A DNA stretch of 64,000 nucleotides from Hetaerina americana (GCA_022747635.1 JAKTNV010000065.1:776001-840000); one strand, 5' to 3'; positions 50,201 to 63,100 are shown, numbered from the stretch's first letter. Notes: generated by a model not told the origin, from the letters alone. Made by a program: numbers and translations.

Positions 50201-52880
50201 AGTTCAAATTTTAGCAAAAAAGTGCTCACATAATACTTAAAGTATCGCATGTGTCAAGGCATTGAATGTTGTAGCTTTATTGAATTAGGTATTAATCCTA
50301 TTTCTTAGTCAAAACCTCATTCATCTCTCTGAACACATAAATACATGTAGAAGGTATAGTAACAGTAAAAATTTCACATAATCAGGAAATAAAACCATCA
50401 CCATATAAAGGTTTTGTGCCATTGTTCTGAAGTTATCATTGGGCTCTCATTTGCAACTTTAAATTCCATACACTATAAGTCACTTTCAGCATGGGAAGAA
50501 ATGAGGCTGATTTATAGGGCGATGTCATAACAATGAAGGATTTGGCATTTTCTCTACGTATGATCTTAATGAAGTCTCTTAGGGTTTTTCACTAGGTCAG
50601 GTATGCATTGGGCAGCTGATGTTTTGAAGGCTAACTGCCCTTGTCCTCAACAACTTAAGGATAATGGTGGAGTTAGCCCTAAAGATGTCAATAGTAAAAT
50701 TCCTGACATAGTGGATAACTCTGGAAAACTTCATATGTATTATATTTTGTGTTTACAGTTTAAAAAATTATTTTGCAGCAACTATCATAGAGTTCACATT
50801 TCTCACTTAGTCCTGTATTCTTGCTATTTAAGTAATTGCTACTCTGTGCAGTGGTATTTAAAATTCTTTCAATGATTGGACCAACTTACTGGGCTATTAT
50901 TGAGTGTAGATTATTCAAAATTGTCAATAGCAAGTGGTAAGATGATTTAACACAGGTTCATCACTCAAAAAGGAGAAAGAAATCCTGGTTTTTTTTTAGA
51001 TTTTTAATTTTTCCAGATTTAAGGAATACTTTACAATGTGAGCAGATAGATTGAAGACTTTGCAGCTATACTGAATAAAAATTCAGCCATAACAGTGAGT
51101 GATTTATTCACCATATGGTCAGTTGAGAAGATCCAAAAGTAATGGAGATCTGAAACAGTGAATGTGACGAGCAACATTTTTCTGTTTCCCTGAATGGTTA
51201 GGAAGTTTTTTATCTAGGAGGATATGGTGGGCAGCATCTCTCACAGTAACAACTAATTGGGATGGCTGACCTAATTTTTTCTTTGCTCTTTAAAACGGTC
51301 AACAGAGATGATGACAACAAAACGTAATGTCTCCTAATTCAGTTTTAATTCCCATTCTCCCTTCCATATGTTCAGGAGATTAAATACTTTTTGCCCTAAT
51401 ATTTAGCCTTTCTTCTCAATCACACACCTTGCCTCATTCGTTAGCTGGATTAAAATAGTCAACAGTGAACAAGCAACATCAAAGCAACATGCTACATGTA
51501 GATAGACCTTGGAAGAGGTTAACGGTAGCATACAAAATTTGTTAATAATAATTGAATTGATGACTTCAGTGATCTGAATGAAGTACATTTCATATGAAAA
51601 ATGACACCCTACATATGTATCAGCTTGCTATAGCAGTATTTTTGAAAGTCAATCACTTCCTATGAGAAGACTGTAGGCTAGTGGTAAGTAACTTGTGGTA
51701 AGGCTACCCGTGGAAACCTGTGTCTTACGTAGCAATGCCCTTAAGTCCTGTCTTTTCCAATCACCATAGATTATATGGTATCATGCTTCATTTTAAACTT
51801 ATTACGAGAGTAACTGCAGCTGTAATGGGAAGCTGATCTCAGCTTTCCAGCTAGCAAGAGAAGTCACTGAATTGGAAGAGGGAAAAAGGAAGGAAAGTGT
51901 GGACATCTGGATAGGCATGTGAGGCATGACAAAATATGGAGTGAAAATCAAGAGAAGTGACTTGAATACAATGAGACTCACCTACGGTAGGCAATAGTGA
52001 AAAACAACGATCACCTGATGGAAATTGGAACCTTGGATGCCTATCAAATTTGTTCATTCTTTTGGAGTCTTAACCAGTCTAAGATTATTTTGTTTGTTTT
52101 TATCTATTGGGATGTATTATACCCATGCAGTATTAGTTAAGTTCAAGATCTAGGGTCCCTTCATAATATCTGACAAACTACTAACACCAGAATGTTGCAA
52201 CTTCTTTAATCTTGCTGTAGTCATATGCAGTTTTTACAATGCTGATGCCATGATTCCATGGCTACCAAGAACACTGGCAGGGATCCCTTTTGGCCAGTGG
52301 AAAAACTAGCTGGCCTCTGAATGAGACCTTTTGAGTTAGTTATCTCTTAATTTTGGCCTTCTTTGAGCTATTGCACCCAAAAATGTACATTTTTATTCCC
52401 AGGTATCTGGGTAGTCTAATTTCCCAGATGAGTTGACACTCTGCTGACAAAATTTAATTGTCTCCACCAAAATAGATAAAAGTTATTGAGCACAGTTTTC
52501 TGTCAGATTAATATTTCTAATTGCTGTTTTTTTTAATGTAGCAATATATTCAAATATATTAATTCTCTTTGGATTTTCAATTTGCAGGAGGGATATTTGT
52601 ATTGAACTTAGTTTGCCGCAGTTCTTCCTTGAGAAGGGAGGCTGTGAACTCTTTGGAATCAATATTTGGAAGTGCTGTCTGCTCCTATAAGTTGGATGAA
52701 GAAGTGAATGAAATATTCTTTTGTTCCTCAATTAGTATGGAAGTAGAAATGTGGAAAGAAGTGATTGCTGAGGGAGCAAAAGCAATGTATGGAAATTTCC
52801 ATGGGAAAGGGCAAAGGTCATCAGTCATAGACTTGAATGAATTCAGCAATGGTTTATTAGCAGCCAATTATGATGTGTGA
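38226..52880 (+). CDS. METTL13: METTL13 (eEF1A Lys/N-terminal methyltransferase), complete, 689 aa
   Basis: Two-domain SAM-dependent methyltransferase that modifies translation factor eEF1A: the N-terminal domain acts on Lys55 and the C-terminal domain on the alpha-amino group. Exons: 38226-38317, 38395-38517, 38607-38823, 38980-39216, 39433-39683, 39785-39971, 40274-40481, 44658-44854, 47917-48052, 49827-49955, 52588-52880. They total 2070 nt, all in phase. It starts [20 protein letters not shown] like the human protein. N-domain SAM motif I is VIGCGNS (residues 54-60), followed by DKGTLDAL at 120-127. The middle has [11 protein letters not shown] and [17 protein letters not shown]. The C-domain is spermidine-synthase-like with [10 protein letters not shown] (484-493), [15 protein letters not shown] and FVLNLVCR. 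Length is close to human METTL13 (699 aa). Intron 7 (4.2 kb) and intron 8 (3.1 kb, with a pogo element) are the longest. Introns 9 and 10 (48053-49826 and 49956-52587) show no recognisable gene. Confidence 0.98.
42497..42592. repeat. TA-rich low-complexity block
   Basis: Nearly pure A/T with many TATA and TGTATA units, including a run of alternating TA near 42560. Confidence 0.85.
42834..42866. repeat. Perfect 10-bp inverted repeat
   Basis: GCATCATCAG and CTGATGATGC are exact inverted copies separated by 13 nt. No function is assigned; it may belong to an unrecognised repeat. Confidence 0.6.
44170..44245 (+). repeat. Possible SINE family A tail fragment
   Basis: GGTTAAATGGAAGAAGGGAC, then TAGGTTTCAATTTTGCC and ATAATAAA, parallels the 3' part of the SINE at 12495-12560 (GGTGGAAGAAGGGAC, ATGTTTCAATATCACC, AAATAAATAAATA). 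There is no tRNA-like head here. Confidence 0.4.
46349..47882 (+). mobile_element. Degenerate pogo/Tigger-type DNA transposon
   Basis: Ends are inverted repeats around GTGGAACCT (plus strand at 46351; minus strand CAGTGGAACCT at 47882), with TA duplications at 46347-46348 and 47883-47884. Plus-strand coding remains, through stops and shifts, resemble Tigger transposase. The CENP-B-like N-terminus reads [20 protein letters not shown] near 46670. The catalytic-region remnant reads [15 protein letters not shown] near 47180, where the family has DETGLF. A further piece is [14 protein letters not shown]. About 1.5 kb long. Inactive: the first catalytic Asp appears replaced by Gly and the frame is broken. 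Confidence 0.85.
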
Positions 52881-55873
52881 GTTTTGTCATTCAAAGCAGT
52901 AACATTAACTGAATGGATCAAGCCCACCGCATATACCATGTTTTGCATCTTTTTATTGAACTTTTGTGATGTGTAATGATTTGATTTACAAGGTGCTATG
53001 TAAACATGTATGACACATTATTGGAAAAATGTGAGTGAAAGTTAAGTTTTTTAAATCTTTATCTTGAATTGTGTATAAAGGTGAAGATAACCATCTTAAT
53101 AAATTATAATTTTTTAATAATCTATGTGGCCATGTATTTTATAAAAACTTTAAGCCAGCTTATTGTAAATCTTGTTTAGGATGAATAAAATGCATTTCCC
53201 TTGCTTCATGATTGGAAAGTACAGAAAATGTGTGGTTAGAGTAAAATGGAAAGAGAAGCATTTAATTTGTTAACTTGAGGTGGTCTAATTGTGGTGATAC
53301 ACTGTGAGGGTAATAAATAAAATGAGCTCCAGATCTTAAATTTTAGTTCTTTAAAGTAGTTGTAATAGTTATTGATTATATTTGTTCCCATACCTCCACT
53401 CTGGTACCTTTGAACGTCCAAACATGGTTCACATAAAGCATTCGTCCCATCAGCTTCAACTTTGGTCTACCCTACATAAAATTCGAGCTCAGTAGGTCTC
53501 TCATACTTTTTGGACCTTTCTCTTAACCACAAGAAATGCTTTAAGGTATTGCAAATGATTAATCCATGTCTCCTCTAATTGTGCATAATATGCAGCATTA
53601 TTTTCTCTAAAGATTTTTTAATCTTAATTTTTTTACATGCCTAATTATCCTTCATACTAATCTTGTGTGGCAACATTAGGAAACTGACACAAATTTATGG
53701 TCAAACTTACTTCTGTCACATGTTTTTATTCTGTTTCATGTTTCTTCTTATTTATGAGGTATAAACACTACAGGATATTCCTTTGAGCTGGTGTGGAAAA
53801 CCTGTTTCAGCAGCGCTTTTCCCATCATATATGAGAAAGTGCATCGCCTTGAATTCAAGTAAGCCATACCTCAGATTTCTGCATGGTTATAGGGAATCTG
53901 CTGCTGGAATTTCAAGTTGGAATGAGGGGGAGAGTTGGAATATTGTTATATGGGGCTTGGCATAGGATAGAGGGAAATTTGAGTGCAGCAGGTTCATTCT
54001 ACAAGGTCTACTTGATAAAGAGTGACTATGTGTGTATTCTCCCAATTTTGTATGTGAACAGTTGCAAAAATTGCTGCTGATGAAATATCAGAATCCAATC
54101 AATGAAACTTGTATCATATACACACAACTTATTAAGATAACAAATTATAAGAATAAAAAGTTGTGATCACTCTTTATTGGACATAACTGGTACAATGAAA
54201 CAAGAAAGGGAAAGTGATTGGTGGAAATATTACAATATAGGCCATTTCTTTTTTAATGTTAATGTTTGAATGTGTTACTTATCTGAGTGATACTTTATCT
54301 CAAATGCTGTTTTTTTTGTGTTTGGGAGTATTTATTCCCATACAAATACCGATTTATGCTGCCTGAATGAAAATCACTCATTATAATAGACCTAACTTTA
54401 TGGTTTTTGTTAACTTTGATAATGGTTTTAAAAAATTACTCTCTCAATGATATGCCTATGTGGTGGAGCTCTAATTTCTGCAAATGTATTTGCTTTTAAT
54501 GAGAATTTTGAAAGAAAATTTGCTTTAATGAATCCCACTAAAAAAAATAATTACCTATGTACAGTATTAAGCTTAAAAGGCATTTTTTCCTTAGCAATAA
54601 TTTCTTAACTTGCCCGGTTATTTTCCCTTTCAGTTAGTCTACCTATGAAAGTATCCTTTTTGTGTATAATAAACATTGAATTAAGTTATATCTGCTTAGT
54701 GAGCTTTTATGGAAGCATCCACTTCATCTCCTTGGATTTGTTTCTTATAATTAATATCTAAATTATGTGCATAAATGCATCATTTATGCACATGCGCTTT
54801 ATGAGGCACAAAACAGTTTGTCGGAGTATTTCACTAATATACCTGCTATAGGAAATGGAAGAAAGAAATTATTCTGGTCCCTTAGATGGCGGTTATCTCT
54901 GACTCTATTGATGGAGGATTTACCCCACCTTTAGCTCTTAAAAATGTATTTATTAAACTATCATTCGAATATATATTTTAATAGTAGAATCACTTCAAAG
55001 GTGCCATAAACTCTATTTGACCAGTAATTACATTTTATACGGTGCTCATTCATGTAAAGTAAATTCTTTCAATAATAATAATTATGTATTTATTTGTTCA
55101 ACAGTCACAGTGTACAGTATTGAGATTACATGACAGGTGTATAGGAAGCGTCTATAAATAACGCAACCCACGTTCGAGATAAAATAAATGTCCATTAGCA
55201 TAAAGTGGTTTAGTTGAGAGGTCATCCATCAGCAGATAATTACCACAATTTACACTCACTGATCAGTAAGCTACTTCGGCCGACATAGCCGTTATGATTT
55301 TGCGGGAACACTGTGAACACTATAAACTGTCCCTTGGGTATCAAACAGGTATTCAGAAACTTTGGTGCAATTTGAAATAAAATGCATCAGTAATATGAAA
55401 AGTGGCATTAATGTCTTGATTTTAAGTTGCTTCAACCAGCACACTAGTTTATTACTTTTAAATTTCCCATGTATTTTTAAAACAGTTGAAAATTGAAATG
55501 AATCAATTCCTCCGCTGAAACCAAATATTAGGAGTTACCTGTTTATCGAAGATTAGCCTCCACAGTATTTTAATTATGAAATAATTGGTGCAAACAATCT
55601 TTGGTTGGAGTTCTAAAAACAATTTAATCAAAAGCATGTTTTTGATTTTACTTAACGACAAGCAAATCGTAGAATCTGTGTATGCGCTCAAGAAAATTGT
55701 GATTCAGGTGTTTTTTGGGTTAAATATTGTGAACGTTGAAATCTTTAAGAAGGGATCGTCTCCAGTTTTGTACGTGCTCTCGTTATTCTTATCAGGATGG
55801 AGAATATCATTCATAAATAGCGGAAGTACAGTTTATTCATTAAAAAACCATCGCGTTATTTCAAGCTGCACAG
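52881..55873 (+). other. METTL13 3' UTR and spacer up to FAM210A
   Basis: Begins with the METTL13 3' UTR, which has two AATAAA signals. The rest is AT-rich with no recognised gene. A small CpG-containing patch near 55270-55310 (TTCGGCCGACATAGCCG) may mark the FAM210A promoter or leader. Confidence 0.6.
53098..53189 (+). promoter_or_regulatory. Candidate METTL13 poly(A) signals
   Basis: Canonical AATAAA at 53098-53103 and again at 53184-53189, 218 and 304 nt after the METTL13 stop. Either would give a plausible short 3' UTR. Confidence 0.45.
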
Positions 55874-58362
55874 ATGAGATTATATTGTTCTCTGCAGCTG
55901 GGATGGCATGCCAATATTTACCTCAGACAGAATATAGTTAATTTTCGTCAATACCCTAGCGTAGGAGCTGCTCGTTCAATATGTTACTACAGAAATAAAT
56001 ACCATAGGAATCTCTCTCTAAGTAAGAAATTTATTTTTCTATTGGAAGTAAAATAATCCTGTAACAAGTTACAAAATGAAGTACATCATCCATAATATTA
56101 ATTTGGAGCGGTCTTGTATTATAGTTAAATATATTTGCAACAACAAGCTAGTGTGACATCATGTCTTAGTTCGTGACCGTATCACTGGAATTAACTGAAA
56201 AAAAACCTTATATGACTATGAACTACAACTGAAAAGAATTGAAGTTTTAAGATCTATTCAAGTTTGGTTCATTCTTTAAAATTCCGAATATTCAAGATAT
56301 ATATTCCGATAATGTACAAATTACCTCGCCCTAAAATAAGAATGTACAGTTTCCATAATATAAGCAAATTGTATTTCAGTTTCAAGTAATAACAGTTTCA
56401 TTTACAGGTAACTTTAAGCAATCGTCATTTTCCTTGCCTCTTCAAAAGTCGTTCGGCTCTCAAAAGTTTTACTTCTCTACTCAGTCGGATAAGAGAGATG
56501 ATCTCAAAAATGAAGGAGTTGAAGAGAAAAAAATATCTTTATTGCAGAGGTTTAAGCAAATGTACCGAGACTACTGGTATGTCTTAGTACCTGTGCATGT
56601 AGCAACATCTATCATCTGGTACGGAGGCTTCTACTACATTGCTAAAAGGTGACTTAATTCACCATAGTAATATTTCTACTTCCTTGTTTATAGTTTTGTA
56701 GTTTGGTTGAATGTGTCAGTTCATGTAAATATGGACTTATCTGGTAAATAGCCAGTTATGCCTTAGAGTTGAGACTATATATTTAATTTGTAGCAGTGGT
56801 TATACTACAGTCGTCATAGGAAACCGAAGTACAGATTGTCATTTCAGTCGTAGTTAATTTTCATATTCTGATCAAATATTCTGTATACTCCCCCACAAAA
56901 CAACATCTCTGAAATGGAGATCCATAGTACTCATGAAGTATAGCTACTGAAAACACCATAAAAATAATGAAGAATGGGTCTTTAAACTGGGGAACTAAGT
57001 CTAATTGAAGCCTCCAAAAAGAGATGCGAAAATTCTTTTTTATCCCAAAACATATTATCTAATGATGATTTCCTCAAATGAAACTTTCCTGCTTGAATTA
57101 ATTTTCTCAAATCATAGCTCTTTCACTCCAACATCCGATATGGCAGATAAAGAGTATGATTCATAAATTGAAAATGTTGTTCAAAATTAGTTTGGATGTG
57201 CAACAAACCTCAAGAGTAAGCTCTATTTTAAAAATGCGTTCATTATCTTTGTTTTGTGCTGAAGTCTTAGAGTTTGAAACACACTATGAACTTAGTGATG
57301 GATTTTCATGTCAACTGAATACTTGACAGGACACAGTTTTTGATTGTTGAAACCACCATGTTGACTGAAAATATACGAGGTATCAAGCAATCACAGTAAA
57401 AAATTGTTGGAGTAAAAAGCATTTGAAAGTTAAGCCAGAGAAATAATTTGACGAAATTCTGTTTAATTTGACATGTGTTATTTCGAGTTATATTTGAAAC
57501 TAGATGAAAAAAATTGTATTTTTGTGTTTATAAATCCCCGAGTAATTTTTACTTCTGCAACTTCCATAGTGGAGTAGATGTTGCTGCCATTCTCACAAGC
57601 ATGGGATTTAGTGAAAAAATTACTTCACCTTTGAAAGATTCCAGTGCTGGCCACCTTGCTGTGGCATATGCCATGTACAAGATTGCCACACCAGCTCGTT
57701 ACACAGTAACTCTTGGTAATAACAATTTTTTAAAATTTTAATTTACTCTGTCGTTACAGCTCTTCTACATTCTCTAATTTAATAATGCCCATTCAATGTA
57801 TGTGGGCCATATGCATGTAAATATTTATATAGCTCATTAGCAAGGCCCGGTTTAAAAGTCCTCGAAAAATGTTAAATTTTATCTTAAAAAACCACACATT
57901 ATGAAATTTAGCTTTGTTAAATATTAATTATTTTAATGAATGTGAAAATGATTCTCATTGGATAGTAATAACATCCTAATAGTAAATTGCTTGTAGCTTT
58001 GAGAAATGAATGCTTTTGTTTCAGGTGGCACAACTATATCCATCAACTATCTCAAGCAGTGGGGATACATTAAACCAATACCACCCAAGGAGAAGCTTAA
58101 AGAAATGTATGCGGAGAAAAAGGAGTCGGTGGTTGAGAGTTATCGTGAGAAAAAAGACTCCATGGTTGAAAGTTATCGTGAAAAGAGAGAGTCTATGGTT
58201 GAAAGCTACAGAGAAAAGAAGGAGTCTGTTCGTAGTGGGATTCAGGGGGCTAAAGAGAGCATTACTCAAGGCTTACGTCAGGGCTTAGGGCCAAAGAGTG
58301 AGACCAATGAAAAGAATCCTCCTGGTTTTAAGAGTAAAAGTAACTGTGGCACGAAAACTTAA
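55874..58362 (+). CDS. FAM210A: FAM210A-like mitochondrial membrane protein (DUF1279), complete, 290 aa
   Basis: Mitochondrial DUF1279 protein; vertebrate FAM210A is linked to mitochondrial translation and to muscle and bone. Exons: 55874-56021, 56408-56648, 57570-57715, 58025-58362. They total 873 nt, all in phase. The in-frame ATG at 55874 is the first after a stop at 55841. Residues 1-56 are rich in Arg/Lys/Tyr and almost free of acidic residues (RQYPSVGAARSICYYRNKYH), as expected for a mitochondrial presequence. The DUF1279 core follows: SLLQRFKQMYRDYW, a membrane helix at about 107-128 (YVLVPVHVATSIIWYGGFYY), YKIATPARYTVTLGG (the most conserved stretch) and INYLKQWGYI. The C-terminal tail holds four 11-residue repeats (207-250). 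The related paralogue FAM210B is less likely, because of this long charged tail. Confidence 0.94.
58108..58239 (+). repeat. Four tandem 33-bp units coding 11-residue repeats in FAM210A
   Basis: Residues 207-250 form four units of the pattern Y-x-E-K-(K/R)-(E/D)-S-(M/V)-V-E-S. Units 2 and 3 are nearly identical (YREKKDSMVES, YREKRESMVES). The DNA units have drifted at third positions, so the repeat is not brand new. Confidence 0.93.
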
Positions 58363-61300
58363 CAGAGTTATAAATTAAGAGATAATATGTATTTACAAAA
58401 AAATTAGTATCCACTACCACTGATATATTTTCCTTGACAGCTAGCTCATCAATTGGAACGAAGATGGATATTGGATGAGGTGTATTTTTTCCATATGAAA
58501 TATGAACTGAAGAAATTTAAGCAAGTGGAAAGTAATGTTTGAATTGGTCTAGTTTATGTTTGTTGTGGAAGTTCAAAAGAATATGGAAATATTAGAAAAA
58601 GTTTATTTATTAAATTAGATCTCTAAAGTTGCCTAACAGTCAAACAAATCAGTTGAACTTATCTTTGTATTCTTACTATTTTTTGTGGTTGCATGTATTT
58701 AAACAGACATATCTTGAAAATTATGGAATTAAAGTTTGACTATGTTTGGTGTACAAGAAATGCTTTTATGTTTAACTAATCAAAATATGGAAAAGTGGTT
58801 GTGAGGGTGTCATTTGTATTAAAATACTGCCTTGGTATGTTCACATTATTAATTGTTGCTGACAAATTTAAAGAAAATCTCCTATTTTCTTTAAATTTCT
58901 TATTTTATGAGGCTGTAGAGCTCAAGTTACCTAGATTTTAATTGTTGATGAATCATAGAATCATATAAAAGAAGGTGATCAGTGTTTTGAATTGGATAAG
59001 ACACATAGAGAACAATTTTGTATGAAATATTGTAAATATGTAAATCCAGTATTAAATTTTGGTATATTTTATAACATGAATTAAATGGCAAGGATTTACT
59101 AGTCCAATATAAAGCTTGCATGTACAGTTTAGTTTGTCTCTTTAAGGGACAACATTCACAGTAAGCTTGGTCAGTAAACAGTTATATTACTGAGAGAAAT
59201 TTTAAAAAAATAAAAATATTTTATTTACAATGATAATCATGGTTTACTTGAACTAAGAATTACGTAAAGGGCCTCTGCTTGTCAATGAATATACATACCA
59301 CTATATTAACTCTCTGAAATTTATGATGTTGTTCATATATATGCCCCATATTTTTGCTATATGGAAGTCCAAGCCAATTGAGTTGGTGTTGCTTGTAAAA
59401 ATTGATATTTTTGCGTTCACTTCTCACACCAAATTCATATCTGCCCAAAGATAATGATATAATTGTCTCAAGATATGTAAAAAAAGAAAATATGCAATTC
59501 CTGATATATTAATTTATATTGTAGGGAATTCGAGAGAAATTATAAAATATAAGTCCTCTGATGTATTTGATTTACATATAGTCTTTTAAATGGTAAACTA
59601 AAATTTGTCAAAAAAATTGCTCGTTATATTCTCAGCATATAACATTGTTGCCTTGGAAGTTATGACACACTGTAAAAGTATCTGTAGAACAGTAGAGACT
59701 GATTGAAATTTTTATTTTTAAAATCAGCATCATGACTAGTGTCTTGTAATTGAATTCTTATAAGCTAATCCTATCCAATATGAAAGATAAGCCTAAAACC
59801 ACAATGTTTTTCAGCAATTGTTTTCTTAATAATAGTTGAACAACTTTCAAATATTGAACATTATTTAATGTCACTATTCTTCTTATCATATGCTAATTTT
59901 GCACATCTTAATTTTCAGGTTTGACTCCTGTTCATTCAAATTAATTTTTGTAAGAAGTGCATGTAAAGTTCATTTTTATCACTTGCAGGCATTGTTTACT
60001 TTTCAAAATTAAATTAGAAATAATGGTTTACAAAATCTAAGCGTATGGCCTTAGGAAAGAAAATTGAATGAACTTTCTTATTTTTTTTTCATTGAATATG
60101 TTTTCCGTTCAAAAGATTGAGATTTTTTACCAAAGATTTCCAAATTCTACAATATTTGATTAGCGTCCACTCAGCAACCTGAGCCATTTTTGAAGAATGA
60201 TAGTAGTTGTCAAACACTCAAAGGAAATAATCGAGAAATTGTTCAGGCTTTATTGATTTACACATGCTGACTTTTATTTTGACATTTCTTTGTAAGTGAA
60301 GCAAGGGCAGTTGCGCCATAACCTTGTAGCGTTAACTATCTAGGTAACGCTTAGACCTATTATCCACATAGCATGTAACACCTATTTTACATTTCTGTAA
60401 TTAATATAGCATATGGAGATTTTTAATTATCAATCCAATCCTTAAGTAAATGAGTTGCCCTTGTTATGCCACCTAAGCCACGATAAAGGGGGCACATGGA
60501 TTTTGCCTCAGAACCTTACTCTTTAGGGGACCTCATAATTTGTTATAAAGAACATCTCTGTAGATGTAGTACAATGTAGAAATACATATTTCAGGTGATT
60601 AATTGGTGAAAGAAAGTGAACAAGAAAGAATTAAGGTACTTACTTTTTTTAATAGGATTAATTTATGAACCAGAGAGGCCCTCCTCATTGAATTATTCAT
60701 GATGGCTGATACCTGCATTAAGTATGATAGTAATGCTCCTTCATTAGTTACTTAAAAGAATAATTTGGCAGTTAACACTTAGCGAGGCCAGCCTTCAGTG
60801 GACTTAAATTATAATGATACTGACACCCAAGACTTTGCATTTCCACAGAATAGATTTGTTGTTATCAACTAGTTTCACTATGCAAAAATCATCTAGATTA
60901 GTGGTACAAGATGGGTTACACACATTTTAGTATCATCCAGAGGTGAGGTCGAGCGGAGAGGGGAACGGGTAGGACATTGATGTAGGAGAGCGGACAGGAG
61001 GAGGGTAAGCATGCAGTTGCTAGTAACTGAGATGAAGGGAGAAAATCAATAGTGGATTCCCTGGATTCTGTTAGGGAGTAGATGCAGAATGTCTAGGAGG
61101 GTGTAGTGGAAAGGGAAAAGGTGGTCATTGATGGTGGGTACCTTCTTACACACACAAGTTATTATGTCCAATTGTTCTTGAATGTCCATCCATATCCCTT
61201 TCATCTATTTGTATTTACCAGCCCATTTTGTACCCATTCACCAGCAGATGATGATGCATGAAATTACGGTGACTTACATACAAAAAAGTACCTGAAGGTA

Positions 61301-62219
61301 TGATTACTAGACCTACTTTTGAATGAATGAAACTATGGGACTACTGGAGTATGCGCATGTGCCTTTAAAATGCAAAAAGAGGGACATGACAAGAGGCAAT
61401 GAAAAAGGTATAGGATACAGAGAAATATGGATGAGATATCAAGCTCTTCAAGAAAGTGTAATCTCTTTCAGGCCCTTGGTAAATAATTCAGTGTAAGGTC
61501 TGCATGATGAATAAGTAATACCTTTTTTGGGTAATTAGTAATTTAAGTTTACCAAATTGAAATAATAAGTAAAAAGGAAGTCCCCAGACCTGAAAAAATA
61601 TCACTAAAGCTCTTTAAGTTATAGTCAAACATCAAGATCAGATGCATAGCAAGCATCTTGCTATTCATCTGATCCTCTCACTTTCAATAGCTTATTTGGG
61701 GTCCATGTCCTCGCAATCGCAATGACAGAAATTTATCCCCTGGGTGAAGCTGACAAAAATGGAAACATTCTTTCAACAAAAGCAACCAAGGGTAAATTGT
61801 CTGCAGAGCAGCCATTTCAAAGGCAAAGCTGCCAATGGTTGGAAGGATATCCCATACTTCACTGGTTTGTCATCTTGAGACAAAGAATGAGCTTTCATAT
61901 TATCAGGAGTTCCCATCTCAGATTTTGCAGTAATTAAATAATGCTTTATGTTCTTTATTATCTATCCAGATTCAGTACCTTTTCTCTGGTTTTTGCTGTA
62001 TTCTTGAATCAATGTTTTCATTTCCTATGTTTGCAATATATTTGATACAGGGTCTGATGTTAATAGCTTGTCTCTTAGACTTTTCCATTGGTGTTTTCTC
62101 ACCATGCCTTTGAAAAATGTTGAGTTATTTCAGGTGGAAATGCAAATACTAAGAACAATACATACATCTACTTACTACTCAAGTTATTTATTGCATTTTG
62201 GATGTCATATATCTTTTTT
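58363..62219. other. Region downstream of FAM210A; no gene recognised
   Basis: Starts with the FAM210A 3' UTR; ATTAAA or AATAAA-type signals occur near 58725 and 59207. The remainder is AT-rich apart from a purine-rich, higher-GC patch at about 60945-61135. The plus-strand frame at 61722-61937 has no recognisable similarity. Confidence 0.6.
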
Positions 62220-62502
62220 GTGGGTCGCGGTAGTCCAGTGGGTAGAGCATTGGACTGCTGACCAGAGGGTCCCGGGTTCTATTCCCGGGCAAGGCACTCT
62301 GGGCACCTGCAGCTCCACCCAAGCTAAGGTAATTTTTCAGGTACCAGGTCTTCCTGGGAAACCATAACTGGCACAGGGAAAGGAACTGGCCCCCCTACCC
62401 TGATGTGTGAATTTTCACACGCAGTATAGGGCTTAGTACTGGGTGATCTCTACCATCACCTACTAAACCGACCTTTGGGTTGATTACTGTGTTTATGGTT
62501 TT
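62220..62502 (+). repeat. tRNA-derived SINE (family B), copy 2
   Basis: The head GTGGGTCGCGGTAGTCCAGT includes the A box; the B box is CCGGGTTCTATTCCCGGG. The body motifs CACTCTGGGCACCTGCAGC and GTGTGAATTTTCACACGC follow, and the 3' end is TTACTGTGTTTATGG. It matches the minus-strand copy at 37119-37360 along its length apart from about 37 extra bases near 62335. The ORF at 62068-62367 merely crosses it. Confidence 0.9.
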
Positions 62503-63100
62503 TTATATCTTTTTTCCTGAGACTATTTTGGTTGGTTTGAAGATGAATGCATCTAAGTATAGATGATAATTCAATTTGAAAAACTATACATCAGATTCCT
62601 CATGAAAAAAAGCCGGGCCTCAAATGAGGAATTGGAGCGTCATTCCACTAGTCATTGTGATTAGAGAAACCTCTCTCCTTTCTGAATTAGGTCAACTAAT
62701 AGGGAGAGATCACACATGGAAAAATGGTTTCATACCATATCACACTTGACTACGACTCCTGGTGCTGTGTGATTATCTGTCTGCCCTAGCAACTGAAGAG
62801 GTGGGCGACTGTGAGAGGTAGTGATGGAGGGGAGGGGAAAAAGGTAATGGAATGGCTTTTGAACCATCAATCACCCTCATTAAGAGAAACTTGGCTTGTG
62901 TAGAAGATTGGCCTTGCTGCACCAAGTAAATTATTGACATCTGATTTCATACTAAGATTAAGGAATGTTTCAAATCAGCTTTGCAATAGCCATAAAAAAT
63001 ATTTTTGGCTAGGTTTACATAGATATACATGGGCACCTGAGATATTGAAGATAAATTCCCATTCTTGTCCACCAATTCATTCTTTAGACTACATTAAAAT

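Noticed and set aside
50603..50875. A plausible-looking plus-strand exon ([20 protein letters not shown]) in METTL13 intron 10
   Set aside because: The upstream AG acceptor gives the wrong phase for METTL13, no matching segment exists in the human protein, and I recognise no family. It could be a fossil fragment, but this is unsupported.
53783..54080. Overlapping plus-strand frames upstream of FAM210A as a small gene
   Set aside because: Short, unlike any family I know, and without coherent splice sites.
62220..62295. A true tRNA gene
   Set aside because: The tRNA-like head has A and B boxes but continues into a SINE body shared with another copy, and no clean cloverleaf with acceptor stem closes.
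62068..62367. 99-codon plus-strand frame
   Set aside because: It crosses the family B SINE head, whose tRNA-like sequence explains the coding-like appearance.
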